Assembly (NCBI GenBank): GCA_016206275.1
Contig: JACQRY010000063.1
Location: 1-8,792 of the forward strand
Reading direction: 5' to 3'
Source of the DNA: Nitrososphaerota archaeon
GTDB lineage: Archaea > Thermoproteota > Nitrososphaeria > Nitrososphaerales > JACQRY01
DNA: 8,792 nt
Shown: piece by piece, positions 1 through 6,805 of the stretch
Position numbering within the stretch: the first letter of the stretch is position 1
How the letters are laid out: each line of letters opens with the position of its first letter
Notes under the pieces: model-generated
Database searches by the model: none
Told to the model about the DNA's origin: nothing
What the model saw: the letters and a program-made list of their open reading frames with translations, nothing else
Made by a program: the position numbers and the translations under genes

Positions 1-2
1 CT

Positions 3-1109
3 CTTGTAGGATTGAATAGGACTGCCAAAGCAGGGATCTATTACACGCTCTCTTTCATGGTTAGATATTTTCTAGCCATCGGTCTGGTTGTCCTAGGGAT
101 TGGGGTGACTGGCGTTCTGACAGCGTGGATAGTAAGCGATGTTCTTATGGTCATCATATGCGCTATAAATCTGGGATCGATAGCCAGGGGACCAACCGAA
201 AGGCTCTCCCACACGGAGGTTCTCAGATACTCGGTTCCAGTCGTAGTTTCTTCAGTGGTGGTGTTTGGCGTAACTCAGATCGACAAACTGTTCGCATTAG
301 GCCGATTCACCCTTTCAGAACTCGGCATATACAATGTGGCTGTAGCAGCTTCTTTAATAGCTGCTTTCGCCCCCAACGCCATCTCCCTAGCTCTGCTGCC
401 CAGATTATCAGCACTGTTTACTCAAGACTCGCGCCAAACATTTCTAATCTTGGCTAGGAAATACACTAGATACGTTTCTCTGATAGCCATCCCTATGAGC
501 TTCCAGATAGCTGCCCTCTCCAAGCCACTTACACAACTCTTTGGAGCCCAATACATACAGGCAGCCACATCTGCAGCCATAATTTCCGCCGTTATGGGAG
601 TCACCGTGATCTCATCAATTCATAACGCAAGCCTCTTGGCGAGTCAAAACGCCGGTAGAGTAATGCGGGCCAACATATTAGGGCTGACGACGTTTGCAAT
701 ATTCATGTTGACTCTTTCGCCTTTTCTGGGCTTCGAGGTGTTGGCGTGGAGCAGAGCCACAATGATCATAGTTATCACGCTAGTCATAGAGCTATATGCT
801 TACAAACGTGGTTTCCTAGTGATTGACTGGAGAGCCTACATATCCTCACTTACAGCCGCGACTGTGATGGGGATTATACTAATGCTGATAGTGAACACGG
901 TAGGTGGATATCTCAGACTCATAGCTCTTCTTCCAGTCTTAATCTTTCTAGGAATATTGATCTACTTCAGTATTCTACGCCTGATCAAAACTTTCAATAA
1001 CGATGACATGGATTTTGTAAAGAGCCTGCTTCCCCAACGATTAGGTTTTTTGGTGAACTGGGCTGCTAAGGTAATGGGTGTTAAGCTTACGCAGACTGAA
1101 AAGGATTAG
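3..1109 (+). CDS. Polysaccharide flippase / oligosaccharide translocase (Wzx/RfbX-like, MATE/MOP superfamily), C-terminal part
   Basis: Membrane protein expected to flip lipid-linked oligosaccharides across the cytoplasmic membrane for glycan or S-layer glycoprotein assembly. The frame is open from the left edge through a TTG at 12, with no stop upstream, so I read it as 5'-truncated rather than starting at that TTG. The visible 368 residues hold about ten hydrophobic segments, separated by short basic loops. A typical family block appears around residues 70-120: RYSVPVVVSS, then a conserved Asp in TQIDKLFALGRF, then ELGIYNVAVAASL. This block usually sits near residues 210-260 of a roughly 480-510-residue protein, so about 120-150 residues are missing. 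The gene ends in TAG and overlaps the ileS stop by 4 nt, tail to tail. The substrate cannot be inferred; other glycan genes may lie to the left. Confidence 0.82.
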   Translation, partial: LVGLNRTAKAGIYYTLSFMVRYFLAIGLVVLGIGVTGVLTAWIVSDVLMVIICAINLGSIARGPTERLSHTEVLRYSVPVVVSSVVVFGVTQIDKLFALGRFTLSELGIYNVAVAASLIAAFAPNAISLALLPRLSALFTQDSRQTFLILARKYTRYVSLIAIPMSFQIAALSKPLTQLFGAQYIQAATSAAIISAVMGVTVISSIHNASLLASQNAGRVMRANILGLTTFAIFMLTLSPFLGFEVLAWSRATMIIVITLVIELYAYKRGFLVIDWRAYISSLTAATVMGIILMLIVNTVGGYLRLIALLPVLIFLGILIYFSILRLIKTFNNDDMDFVKSLLPQRLGFLVNWAAKVMGVKLTQTEKD

Positions 1110-4100
1110 TTGCGTCCAACATAAAGCTTTATCGTTCTGCCATCTATCTCAGCTTCTGACCAATCCAGTTTCTTCGAACCATCTTTCTCCAAACGCACCT
1201 CTTTCACCCTGACTAAGAAGCTCAGCTCCTGAAGCTTTGGCTCCAAGAGTTCAAACCACTCATCATCCAAGCCCGCCGCGTAAGCAATGTCCAAGATCTC
1301 TGTTGGGTTGAATCCTCTTTCTTTTCTCAAGGCTTGCAGCCTACGGGCTAGGTCTCTGACAGCACCCTCAGCTATCAACTCGCGGTTCCTTTCAACCAGC
1401 AGAGCTACGATCACCCCATTTCTCTCGGCTAAAGCATATCCTTCCTTGGGTTCAAGTCTCAGCTCCAACTCGTCTCCAGAAATATTCACCGTCTGATCGC
1501 GTATGCGCAGAGAAACTGAACCCTTTGCTGATAGCTCATCATATAATTCCAGTGTGTCCGCTGTCGAGAACCATTGAGTAACTTTAGACATCAGATCTTT
1601 GAGCTTAGGGCCAAGGAGATTGTACCGTGGCTGCAGGATTATCTTAACAGGCATGTCCTTCAAAGACTTGGCTGCAGTAACCTGTTTGACGTTCATCTGC
1701 TCCTCCAGCAAAACGAAGTGCTTGTTCAGCTTTGACACATCTCCTCCATTCATGTAGAGGATGGCGCTGCGAAGAGGCCACCTACGCTTTAGCTTTGCCT
1801 TCATCCGGGCAGCATTAGACAGAGAAATAACTTCTCTAAGGACCACAAAATCTTCTTCTAGCTCATGTCTACGATAAGATTGATCTATCTTAGGCCAGTC
1901 GTCGAGTAGAACACTCTCCCTACTCTTCTTGAAGCATGTCTGATAAAGGTATTCGGTGACGTATGGCGACAAAGGATGCAACAGTATGTCAAGTGTCCTA
2001 AGGACATGGCGCAGAATCACGTAAACAGCTAGCCTTCTGCTCAAGGTCTTAGGACTGTCATCCCAGATGTCTCCTCTGGTAAGAGGAATATACAGTTGGC
2101 TGAGGTCTTCTATGATGAAGTCTTCGCATGCTCTTGCAGCTTCATGATATCTACAACTCTCAAATCCATCTGTGACGGTCTCCACAAGATTAACGAGCCT
2201 GGAGAGAAGCCACTGCTCCTGAGCCCTGAGCAGACCTTGTTTTTCAGTCCATGGCAGTATATGGGTGGATTCGTCGAACCCGTCATAGCTGCTGTTTTGC
2301 ACAAAATATACGTGGAGATGATACAACGTATTTAGAATCTGATAAGGTCGCCCGCGCATTTCTACTGGGCTGAAGTTGAGACTGTCGAGGGGCGCAGCCT
2401 TCCACATCAAGTAGAAACGGAGCACATCAACAGGCTCCCTACTCAAAACTTCTAGCCCTTCGATCATATTTCCAAGACTCTTACTCATCTTGTTACCTTT
2501 CTCGTCAAGCACATGGCCCTGAAATAGAAATGCTTTGTAAGGAGCTTGTGGTTTCTGAGAAAGCAGGACATTTTCGATTAGCAGGGTGTAAGCCCATCCC
2601 CTAGTCTGATCTATCCCCTCTGTTAGGAATTCCACTGGGACAAGTTCATCGTACTCTTGGTCTGTGACTGAAGCATATGGGGACGCGCCGCTGTTATGCC
2701 AAGTATCCAAGACGAAACGCTCCCGATATGATGACCCACCGCACTTCCCACATTTCAGCACAACCCTGTCTATCCAAGGACGATGAAGCTCAAAATCAGG
2801 CCCATCAGGCAGCTCCAGCGCCCTCTTTACAATCTCGCTTCGAGAGAAGACCGCGTTAGCATACTGACAACTTTTGCAAACCCATATGGGCAGAGGTGTC
2901 CCCCACACTCTCTCTCTGGAGATACACCAAGGAACCTTTTCCTTGATGATGGAGAGGAACCTATTAGCTGGAGCGTCGTAGAAGTACTCGACTTTCTGGG
3001 CTGCTTCTACAGCTTTATCTCCCAATCTGTCAACCCAATAGAAGTATTCTCGTCTAGCAACCCAGACTAATCGGTGATGGGAACGCCAGCAGGCGGGGTA
3101 ATCGTGTACGATCCTTCCTGACTTCAATACTGCGCCTTCCTTTTCCAACACCTCTATGACCTTCTGATCCGCATCTCTCACGAATAAGCCTCCAAATACT
3201 CCTGCCTCCATGGTGAAGTGGAGTCTATCATCAATTGGGTTGAACACTGGCAAGCTATGTTTCTGCGCCGTGTCAAAGTCGATTTCACCGTTAGCAGGAG
3301 ACATATGCACTATTCCAGAACCAGTCGTTATGTCGACAAAGTCTTCAGCCACTATACTGTGTACTTTTTGTACCTTGCTCGCAGCCTGCAAACCAGGTAT
3401 GGTCTCTAACAAGGGGTGGATATACTTCTTACCTGCGAGGTCTGCGCCTGCCACCGTTTTGATAATGTTGTATTTTGAGGCATTTAGCTCCGCCATCAAA
3501 GGTTCAAGGCGGTTTTTCGCCACGACCAGTGTCTCTCCACTGATTTGGACATAATGATATTCGGCGTCAGGTTTGACGCCTACCATTTCATCGGTTATCA
3601 CTGTGAAGGGCATCGTTGTCCAAAGAACTAGATGCGCGTCTTCATCGGAGAGCTTCATCTTGAAGTAGAGGGAAGGATCTTCGAGCTGTTCGTAGCCTTG
3701 AGCAACTTCTGCGTGGCTCAAAGAAGTCTGGCAACCCGGGCAATAGGCGACTACTCGATATCCTTCCCCTAGGAGGCCGGTTTCCCAAGCCTTTTGAAGA
3801 TACATCCATTCACGCTCGATGTACTCGTCTCGATAGGTCCAATACGCCTTGTCATAGTCGAAGGACATCCCTAGGAGGCGGTCCGATTGACGCCATTTGT
3901 CTCCATACTTCAACAAGAGATCTTTGCAGGCTTTAACAAGTGCTTCTAAGCCTACCGTCTCAAGGTTCTCTGTTTTGCTTCCTCTCAGACCCAGTTCTTT
4001 TTCAGCTTGAAGCTCGACGGGTAGCCCCTGCGTATCCCATCCGGCTCTAAATATGACATTGATTCCTTTCAAAGTGTTGAATCTATACCAAAGGTCTTTG

Positions 4101-4279
4101 ATGATCCTTCCACGTATGTGGCCTATGTGAGGCTCCCCGTTTAATGTGGGGGGTCCTTCTACGAAGCCGATCTTTCTTGAAGATGCCCTTGCTTCACCAA
4201 CCTTTGCCCTAATATTGATGGATTCCCAGACAGATCTTATTGCGTCTTCTACCTGCTTAGGTTTGAAGGCAGGTTTCAA
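1106..4279 (-). CDS. ileS: Isoleucyl-tRNA synthetase (archaeal type, class Ia)
   Basis: Charges tRNA-Ile with isoleucine in the cytoplasm and hydrolyses mischarged Val-tRNA-Ile. The 1057 residues match the length of archaeal/eukaryotic-type IleRS. Seen in order: the HIGH motif (51-54, in EPHIGHI), a CP1 editing domain with GSGIVHMSPANGEID whose D334 matches the conserved editing aspartate, two Cys pairs likely binding zinc (C468/C471 and C510/C513), the archaeal DTWHNSG block starting at D525, KMSKS at 597-601, then a helical anticodon-binding domain and a C-terminal domain. No key residue is missing. The start used is TTG at 4279, which has no Shine-Dalgarno but places FKPKQVEDAIRSVW where the family N-terminus usually begins. 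A CTG at 4339 with a good Shine-Dalgarno would add 20 residues. The strong TATA-like box at 4440-4449 probably drives it. It is monocistronic as seen here and convergent with the flippase. Confidence 0.97.
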   Translation of the reverse strand: MKPAFKPKQVEDAIRSVWESINIRAKVGEARASSRKIGFVEGPPTLNGEPHIGHIRGRIIKDLWYRFNTLKGINVIFRAGWDTQGLPVELQAEKELGLRGSKTENLETVGLEALVKACKDLLLKYGDKWRQSDRLLGMSFDYDKAYWTYRDEYIEREWMYLQKAWETGLLGEGYRVVAYCPGCQTSLSHAEVAQGYEQLEDPSLYFKMKLSDEDAHLVLWTTMPFTVITDEMVGVKPDAEYHYVQISGETLVVAKNRLEPLMAELNASKYNIIKTVAGADLAGKKYIHPLLETIPGLQAASKVQKVHSIVAEDFVDITTGSGIVHMSPANGEIDFDTAQKHSLPVFNPIDDRLHFTMEAGVFGGLFVRDADQKVIEVLEKEGAVLKSGRIVHDYPACWRSHHRLVWVARREYFYWVDRLGDKAVEAAQKVEYFYDAPANRFLSIIKEKVPWCISRERVWGTPLPIWVCKSCQYANAVFSRSEIVKRALELPDGPDFELHRPWIDRVVLKCGKCGGSSYRERFVLDTWHNSGASPYASVTDQEYDELVPVEFLTEGIDQTRGWAYTLLIENVLLSQKPQAPYKAFLFQGHVLDEKGNKMSKSLGNMIEGLEVLSREPVDVLRFYLMWKAAPLDSLNFSPVEMRGRPYQILNTLYHLHVYFVQNSSYDGFDESTHILPWTEKQGLLRAQEQWLLSRLVNLVETVTDGFESCRYHEAARACEDFIIEDLSQLYIPLTRGDIWDDSPKTLSRRLAVYVILRHVLRTLDILLHPLSPYVTEYLYQTCFKKSRESVLLDDWPKIDQSYRRHELEEDFVVLREVISLSNAARMKAKLKRRWPLRSAILYMNGGDVSKLNKHFVLLEEQMNVKQVTAAKSLKDMPVKIILQPRYNLLGPKLKDLMSKVTQWFSTADTLELYDELSAKGSVSLRIRDQTVNISGDELELRLEPKEGYALAERNGVIVALLVERNRELIAEGAVRDLARRLQALRKERGFNPTEILDIAYAAGLDDEWFELLEPKLQELSFLVRVKEVRLEKDGSKKLDWSEAEIDGRTIKLYVGRN

Positions 4280-4345
4280 ATCGCTGGGGTTAAGGTTATC
4301 ACTTTGAATTGTCTTGGTTTCTAATTGATCTTTGCTCAGTTATTT

Positions 4346-4352
4346 CTCCCTC
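4346..4352 (-). promoter_or_regulatory. Shine-Dalgarno-like GAGGGAG upstream of an alternative CTG start for ileS
   Basis: On the minus strand GAGGGAG is followed, after 6 nt that contain the in-frame stop TAA (4340-4342), by CTG (4337-4339) in the ileS frame. The frame stays open from that CTG to the TTG at 4279. The spacing is ideal for a ribosome binding site, while the TTG itself has none. Either ileS starts at a rare CTG with a 20-residue extension, or this purine run is accidental. Confidence 0.3.
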
Positions 4353-4439
4353 TTGCTGCCCCCTATATCTCACAGATCCAATAGCGAATTTTCGGTCACC
4401 TTTCGTCACGAAGGCACTGAGATTGTCAAACTTTTCTCG

Positions 4440-4449
4440 TTATATAAAG
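4440..4449 (-). promoter_or_regulatory. Archaeal TATA-box-like element, probable ileS promoter
   Basis: The minus strand reads CTTTATATAA, a near-perfect archaeal TATA box and one of the clearest in the window. With usual spacing, transcription would start near 4418, giving ileS a leader of about 140 nt to the TTG at 4279 (about 80 nt to the CTG at 4339). The element is almost symmetric (TTATATAAAG on the plus strand), so it could also serve the small plus-strand ORF at 4540. No clear purine-rich BRE decides the direction. Confidence 0.5.
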
Positions 4450-4539
4450 CTCATGCCTCTAGTGGCTCTGGGATGATCCTTAGACCGCGAACACTGGTAG
4501 GGCACGCACGCACAAAAGATAAGTTCATGCGGGTATTAG

Positions 4540-4671
4540 ATGGAGGAACTGTCTAAGCGTGCGACCCCCTTTGCTGTTGGCACTGCCATAGGGCTTTCTC
4601 TAGGTCCTTGTTTCTTTGGGTTAATCAACATCGAACTCATATTGGAAAGAGGATGCGCAACTATACTCTGA
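4540..4671 (+). CDS. Candidate small single-pass membrane protein, 43 residues
   Basis: I do not recognise this gene. The frame runs ATG to TGA, with an in-frame TAG directly before the ATG that fixes the start. It encodes a charged head (MEELSKRATP), a hydrophobic and glycine-rich segment of about 20 residues (FAVGTAIGLSLGPCFFGLIN), then a short tail with charged residues. That organisation is typical of small archaeal membrane proteins and is unlike the chance frames around it. GGGT at 4531-4534 is a weak ribosome binding site 5 nt upstream. An A-rich patch at 4512-4522 sits about where a TATA element would lie for a leaderless mRNA. It lies antisense to nothing annotated and is the only plus-strand gene between 1110 and 6805. 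It contains one Cys within the helix and one in the tail. Chance remains quite possible at this length. Confidence 0.35.
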   Translation: MEELSKRATPFAVGTAIGLSLGPCFFGLINIELILERGCATIL

Positions 4672-4698
4672 AGCGATAGCCAGTGAATCTGCGTTCCA

Positions 4699-5385
4699 TC
4701 AGAGGCCTTTGAACAACCTTTGGGACAAAAAAGCTGGAAGTCCTGCTTGCGAGATCTTGTTTGCAGTTTTCTCTATGTCATATTCGACGTAATGATGTTC
4801 TACGCGTAGATATTTACCATCAGAATCAACCTCAGCGAAGCATGCACGATGATCCCCTGAACGAGGCTGACCAACAGAACCGGGGTTGAAGACGACACCT
4901 ATGCTTGTCGGCCAGACGTATGGAATATGGGTGTGGCCCAACGCTATTGCGTTCACCTTGAAGCGAGTAAGATAGTATTCAAACAGGTTCATATGTGTAG
5001 ACGGATCAACGTACTCCCGAAGAGGATCTGTCGGACTACCATGAGCTAGGAAGACTTTCAGCTCATTTAGATCTACTGTAAGGGTCTGAGGGAGCCCTTG
5101 GATGAACCGTTTATTTTCTTCTGAGATGACTCTTCGCGTCCATAGAGCTGCTTGGGCAGCGTATTGGTTGAACCATGACACGTCTCCAGTTGAGACTGCT
5201 TGCTCGTGGTTCCCCATAACACAAATTGCTCCTCGCTGCCTAATCCAGTTGAGGATTTCGTTAGGGTTAGGGCCATATCCAACCATGTCTCCTAGACAGT
5301 AGACAGGGCTCTCGCCCATCTTGTTTGCTACTGCTTCCAGAGCCTCAAAGTTTCCATGGACATCTGAAATAAAGTAGGCCCTCAA
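4699..5385 (-). CDS. Calcineurin-like metallophosphoesterase (YfcE/MJ0936-type, Metallophos_2)
   Basis: Predicted cytoplasmic two-metal phosphodiesterase or phosphatase of 228 residues, a usual length for the family. All signature blocks are present in order: DVHGN (D8, H10), the GD-x-VGYGPNP block (D33), GNHE (N59, H60), the LAHGSP block (H115), GHTH (H151, H153) and the NPGSVGQPR block near 167-175. These residues would hold the dinuclear metal centre. The VGYGPNP block is typical of the subgroup often annotated as diadenosine tetraphosphatase-like or simply phosphoesterase; the physiological substrate cannot be read from the sequence. The start is TTG: an ATG 18 nt upstream in the same frame is cut off by TGA. 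The gene ends in TGA after RLFKGL, a normal end for the family. It lies 92 nt downstream of comE on the same strand, with a TATA-like element in the gap, so it may have its own promoter. Confidence 0.92.
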   Translation of the reverse strand: MRAYFISDVHGNFEALEAVANKMGESPVYCLGDMVGYGPNPNEILNWIRQRGAICVMGNHEQAVSTGDVSWFNQYAAQAALWTRRVISEENKRFIQGLPQTLTVDLNELKVFLAHGSPTDPLREYVDPSTHMNLFEYYLTRFKVNAIALGHTHIPYVWPTSIGVVFNPGSVGQPRSGDHRACFAEVDSDGKYLRVEHHYVEYDIEKTANKISQAGLPAFLSQRLFKGL

Positions 5386-5418
5386 CCTGAATCGTCAACA
5401 CATTTTTCCGGCAGACCG

Positions 5419-5429
5419 TAAATTAAAAT
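5419..5429 (-). promoter_or_regulatory. TATA-like element ahead of the metallophosphoesterase
   Basis: The minus strand reads ATTTTAATTTA, centred about 39 nt before the TTG start. Standard archaeal spacing puts transcription start near 5397, leaving a leader of about 12 nt. This would allow expression independent of comDE. The assignment rests on base composition and distance only. Confidence 0.35.
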
Positions 5430-5477
5430 CTTTGACATAGGGCGAGGATGTTGAACTCATGTAATGTTTCGCGGGAG

Positions 5478-6110
5478 CTAGCCCGATGACGGCAGCACCT
5501 TTTTCAATCCGGGCGGTAGGGTTGGTCTTGATAAGATCGAGATCCTCTCTGTTGTTTCAATGTGTCTGACAAATTTGTATTTGGCCTCTGTACCGTCTAC
5601 AGGGGACGGTGTTACTTTTAAGGTTCCAGGCTCGATCTTGAAGCAGACGAAACTTGGGCGTTTCGAGGAAAATAGTTCTGGTAGTATCTTGTGCAGCTCC
5701 TCCGTATTCCTTATGGTGTAGGAACTGCCTATCCCCGCGGCCTTTGCTATTTCTGCCAAATCGATAGCTCCCGCGGTCGCAGTTGGGAGTCCTCCTGGCG
5801 CCTCATAGCACTCGTTGTCAAAGACAAACGTGTTTAGATTCTTTGGTTGCAAATTCCCAATGGTGGCCAAGACTCCAAGATTCATCAGGATGGAGCCATC
5901 CCCCTCCATGGAAATTATTTGACGACTAGGGAGACCAATCGCTAGACCCAGCGCCACATGAGCCACATAGCCCATCCCAGACATGAAGAAGTTTCCGTCG
6001 CTCTTCCTCATGCTCTCCCACTCGTGATGAATGCCGCCTACGCCCAGGACAACAAGCTCGTCTCTAACGTGACTAGCTAGGATCCTCAAGAACTCGTGTC
6101 TGTAGACCAT
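5478..6110 (-). CDS. comE: ComE-like TPP-binding subunit of a 2-oxoacid decarboxylase (sulfopyruvate or phosphonopyruvate decarboxylase beta)
   Basis: Carries the PP (pyrophosphate-binding) domain of a two-subunit TPP-dependent decarboxylase. In methanogens ComDE turns sulfopyruvate into sulfoacetaldehyde for coenzyme M synthesis; phosphonopyruvate decarboxylases share the fold. The 210 residues are slightly longer than the usual 185-190. Seen: NFFMSGMGYVAHVALGLAIG (40-59), the thiamine-binding run EGDGSILMNLGVLATIGN (69-86), and the closing DNECYE (98-103). D71 and N99 are the expected Mg-diphosphate ligands. DLAEIAKAAG, and a YKF block near the C-terminus also resemble ComE. The start ATG lies inside the 3' end of the comD frame (25-nt overlap), which indicates translational coupling. 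The partner subunit is interrupted by TGA, so activity is uncertain. No other coenzyme M genes are visible, so the sulfopyruvate role is an inference and the symbol reflects family resemblance. Confidence 0.85.
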   Translation of the reverse strand: MVYRHEFLRILASHVRDELVVLGVGGIHHEWESMRKSDGNFFMSGMGYVAHVALGLAIGLPSRQIISMEGDGSILMNLGVLATIGNLQPKNLNTFVFDNECYEAPGGLPTATAGAIDLAEIAKAAGIGSSYTIRNTEELHKILPELFSSKRPSFVCFKIEPGTLKVTPSPVDGTEAKYKFVRHIETTERISILSRPTLPPGLKKVLPSSG

Positions 6111-6283
6111 TTTATCTCACTGCTGAATAGTAATACTGTTGGGTGAAGCTGGGAATCCATCATGAGCCGGGAATTGATGATCTGTTTTTTGATTCTAGTT
6201 TCGCTGTCTTGGTCGATCAAGGCATAAGGAATATCTAGAGCGTCCAAAAGGCTGATTGTTCTCTTCGCGAGGCCTTTGAACCA
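6086..6283 (-). pseudogene. Continuation of the comD frame after the in-frame TGA (C-terminal third)
   Basis: Directly after the TGA the same frame reads WFKGLAKRTISLLDALDIPY and runs on for 65 residues to a TGA at 6086-6088. This looks like genuine ComD C-terminus: the helix followed by a IPY element is where ComD proteins enter the last strand and helices of the PYR domain. Adding 105 residues, the TGA codon and these 65 gives 171, the normal size. No frameshift is needed. The end overlaps the comE start by 25 nt, as expected for an intact pair. There is no ATG at its beginning in this frame; the ATG embedded in TGATGG opens a different, short frame. The absence of further damage suggests a recent mutation, a sequencing error or readthrough. 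Confidence 0.7.
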
Positions 6284-6601
6284 TCAGTAGCGATCTCCGG
6301 AATCGCCCCTGTGTGAGACCAAGAGGAGCATTGGGATGCCATGGATACAGCCAAGCCTCTCTATGGCGTTGCTTGCTAAGAAAAGTCCTGTGCTTTCCAT
6401 AATCATTGCAGGCTTTTTACCTGCCATCCAGCTGCCTGCGCAAATCGCAACTCCTTCACCTTCGTTGGTCGAGATCACAGATGTGAAGCGCTGGTCACTC
6501 CTGATCATCTCCAATGGGATAAGAAACTTGGAATCGGGGACGGTGACTACCACGTTTATGCCTGCTTCTGCGAGGCCATTAACCAAGTCTTGCGCCAACA
6601 T
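6284..6601 (-). CDS. comD: ComD-like PYR-domain subunit (alpha) of a 2-oxoacid decarboxylase, part upstream of an in-frame TGA
   Basis: N-terminal 105 residues of the alpha partner of the ComE-like protein. It carries the PYR domain that activates the thiamine cofactor: AEAGINVVVTVPDS (12-24), STNEGEGVAICAG (44-56, with E47 the likely cofactor-activating glutamate), the MIMESTGLFLASNAIERLG block (67-85), and HGIPMLLLVSHRGDSGDRY (87-105). Translation then meets TGA at 6284-6286. ComD proteins are usually near 170 residues, and the same frame continues after the TGA with fitting sequence (see 6086-6283), so this product would be about 60% of full length. The ATG start follows an in-frame TAG directly, so it is well fixed. 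A weak TATA-like element lies at 6659-6667. Without the C-terminal part the PYR domain would probably not fold or pair with ComE. Confidence 0.75.
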   Translation of the reverse strand: MLAQDLVNGLAEAGINVVVTVPDSKFLIPLEMIRSDQRFTSVISTNEGEGVAICAGSWMAGKKPAMIMESTGLFLASNAIERLGCIHGIPMLLLVSHRGDSGDRY

Positions 6602-6658
6602 CTAGACTACAACCCAGCTCGCGCATTATTCTTTTCATCGCCGCGTGCTCAAGGCGGC

Positions 6659-6667
6659 AACTTAAAC
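6659..6667 (-). promoter_or_regulatory. Weak TATA-like element ahead of comD
   Basis: The minus strand reads GGTTTAAGT; transcription would start near 6635, about 34 nt before the comD ATG. A second AT-rich word, TGTTTAAC, lies a little further upstream at about 6672-6679. Neither is strong, and the choice is based on distance only. Confidence 0.25.
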
Positions 6668-6766
6668 CTTTGTTAAACAGGTGCTGATCTAAAAGCGGCC
6701 TTAGCTATGGAGAAACTATTTCTTTAAGGCATTCGACTGATTACTGTTTTTCATCCTCTTCAATTA

Positions 6767-6774
6767 TTTATATG
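6767..6774 (+). promoter_or_regulatory. TATA-box-like element for the amidohydrolase
   Basis: TTTATATG lies within a longer AT-rich run. With the usual spacing, transcription starts near 6797, leaving about 9 nt before the TTG start at 6806. The mRNA would be almost leaderless, which fits the lack of a Shine-Dalgarno sequence there. Confidence 0.5.
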
Positions 6775-6805
6775 GGAGAATGGTTGTTAGTAGGATTCCA
6801 CAGCT

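Larger units (their letters stand above)
4280..4698. other. Gene-poor interval between ileS and the metallophosphoesterase
   Basis: This 419-nt stretch separates two minus-strand genes. It holds the ileS leader (4280 to about 4418), a short hairpin at 4399-4414, the TATA-like element at 4440-4449 and a candidate 43-codon plus-strand ORF (4540-4671). I looked for tRNA arms, C/D-box guide RNA motifs and tandem repeats and found none convincing. A 74-codon plus-strand frame at 4332-4556 does not look like protein. No clear oligo-T terminator follows the phosphoesterase. Confidence 0.5.

Noticed and set aside
2783..3554. Plus-strand frames of 95 and 114 codons antisense to ileS
   Set aside because: They are shadows of the ileS coding frame, with low-complexity, domain-less products and no promoter signals.
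4332..4556. 74-codon plus-strand frame in the ileS upstream region
   Set aside because: It starts at a TTG within the ileS leader, has no ribosome binding site, and its protein shows no domain-like pattern; it overlaps the better 4540-4671 frame.
4560..4698. tRNA or other structured RNA in the ileS-phosphoesterase gap
   Set aside because: No T-arm consensus and no cloverleaf or long stem could be built on either strand.
6284..6286. Whole-genome reassignment of TGA to Trp
   Set aside because: The phosphoesterase ends in TGA at the place its family normally ends (RLFKGL), which fits TGA as an ordinary stop.
6579..6638. 19-codon frame (MKRIMRELGCSL...) overlapping the comD start on the minus strand, open further upstream to about 6705
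   Set aside because: It looks mildly protein-like but is very short, has no ribosome binding site and ends inside comD; more likely chance than an upstream regulatory ORF.
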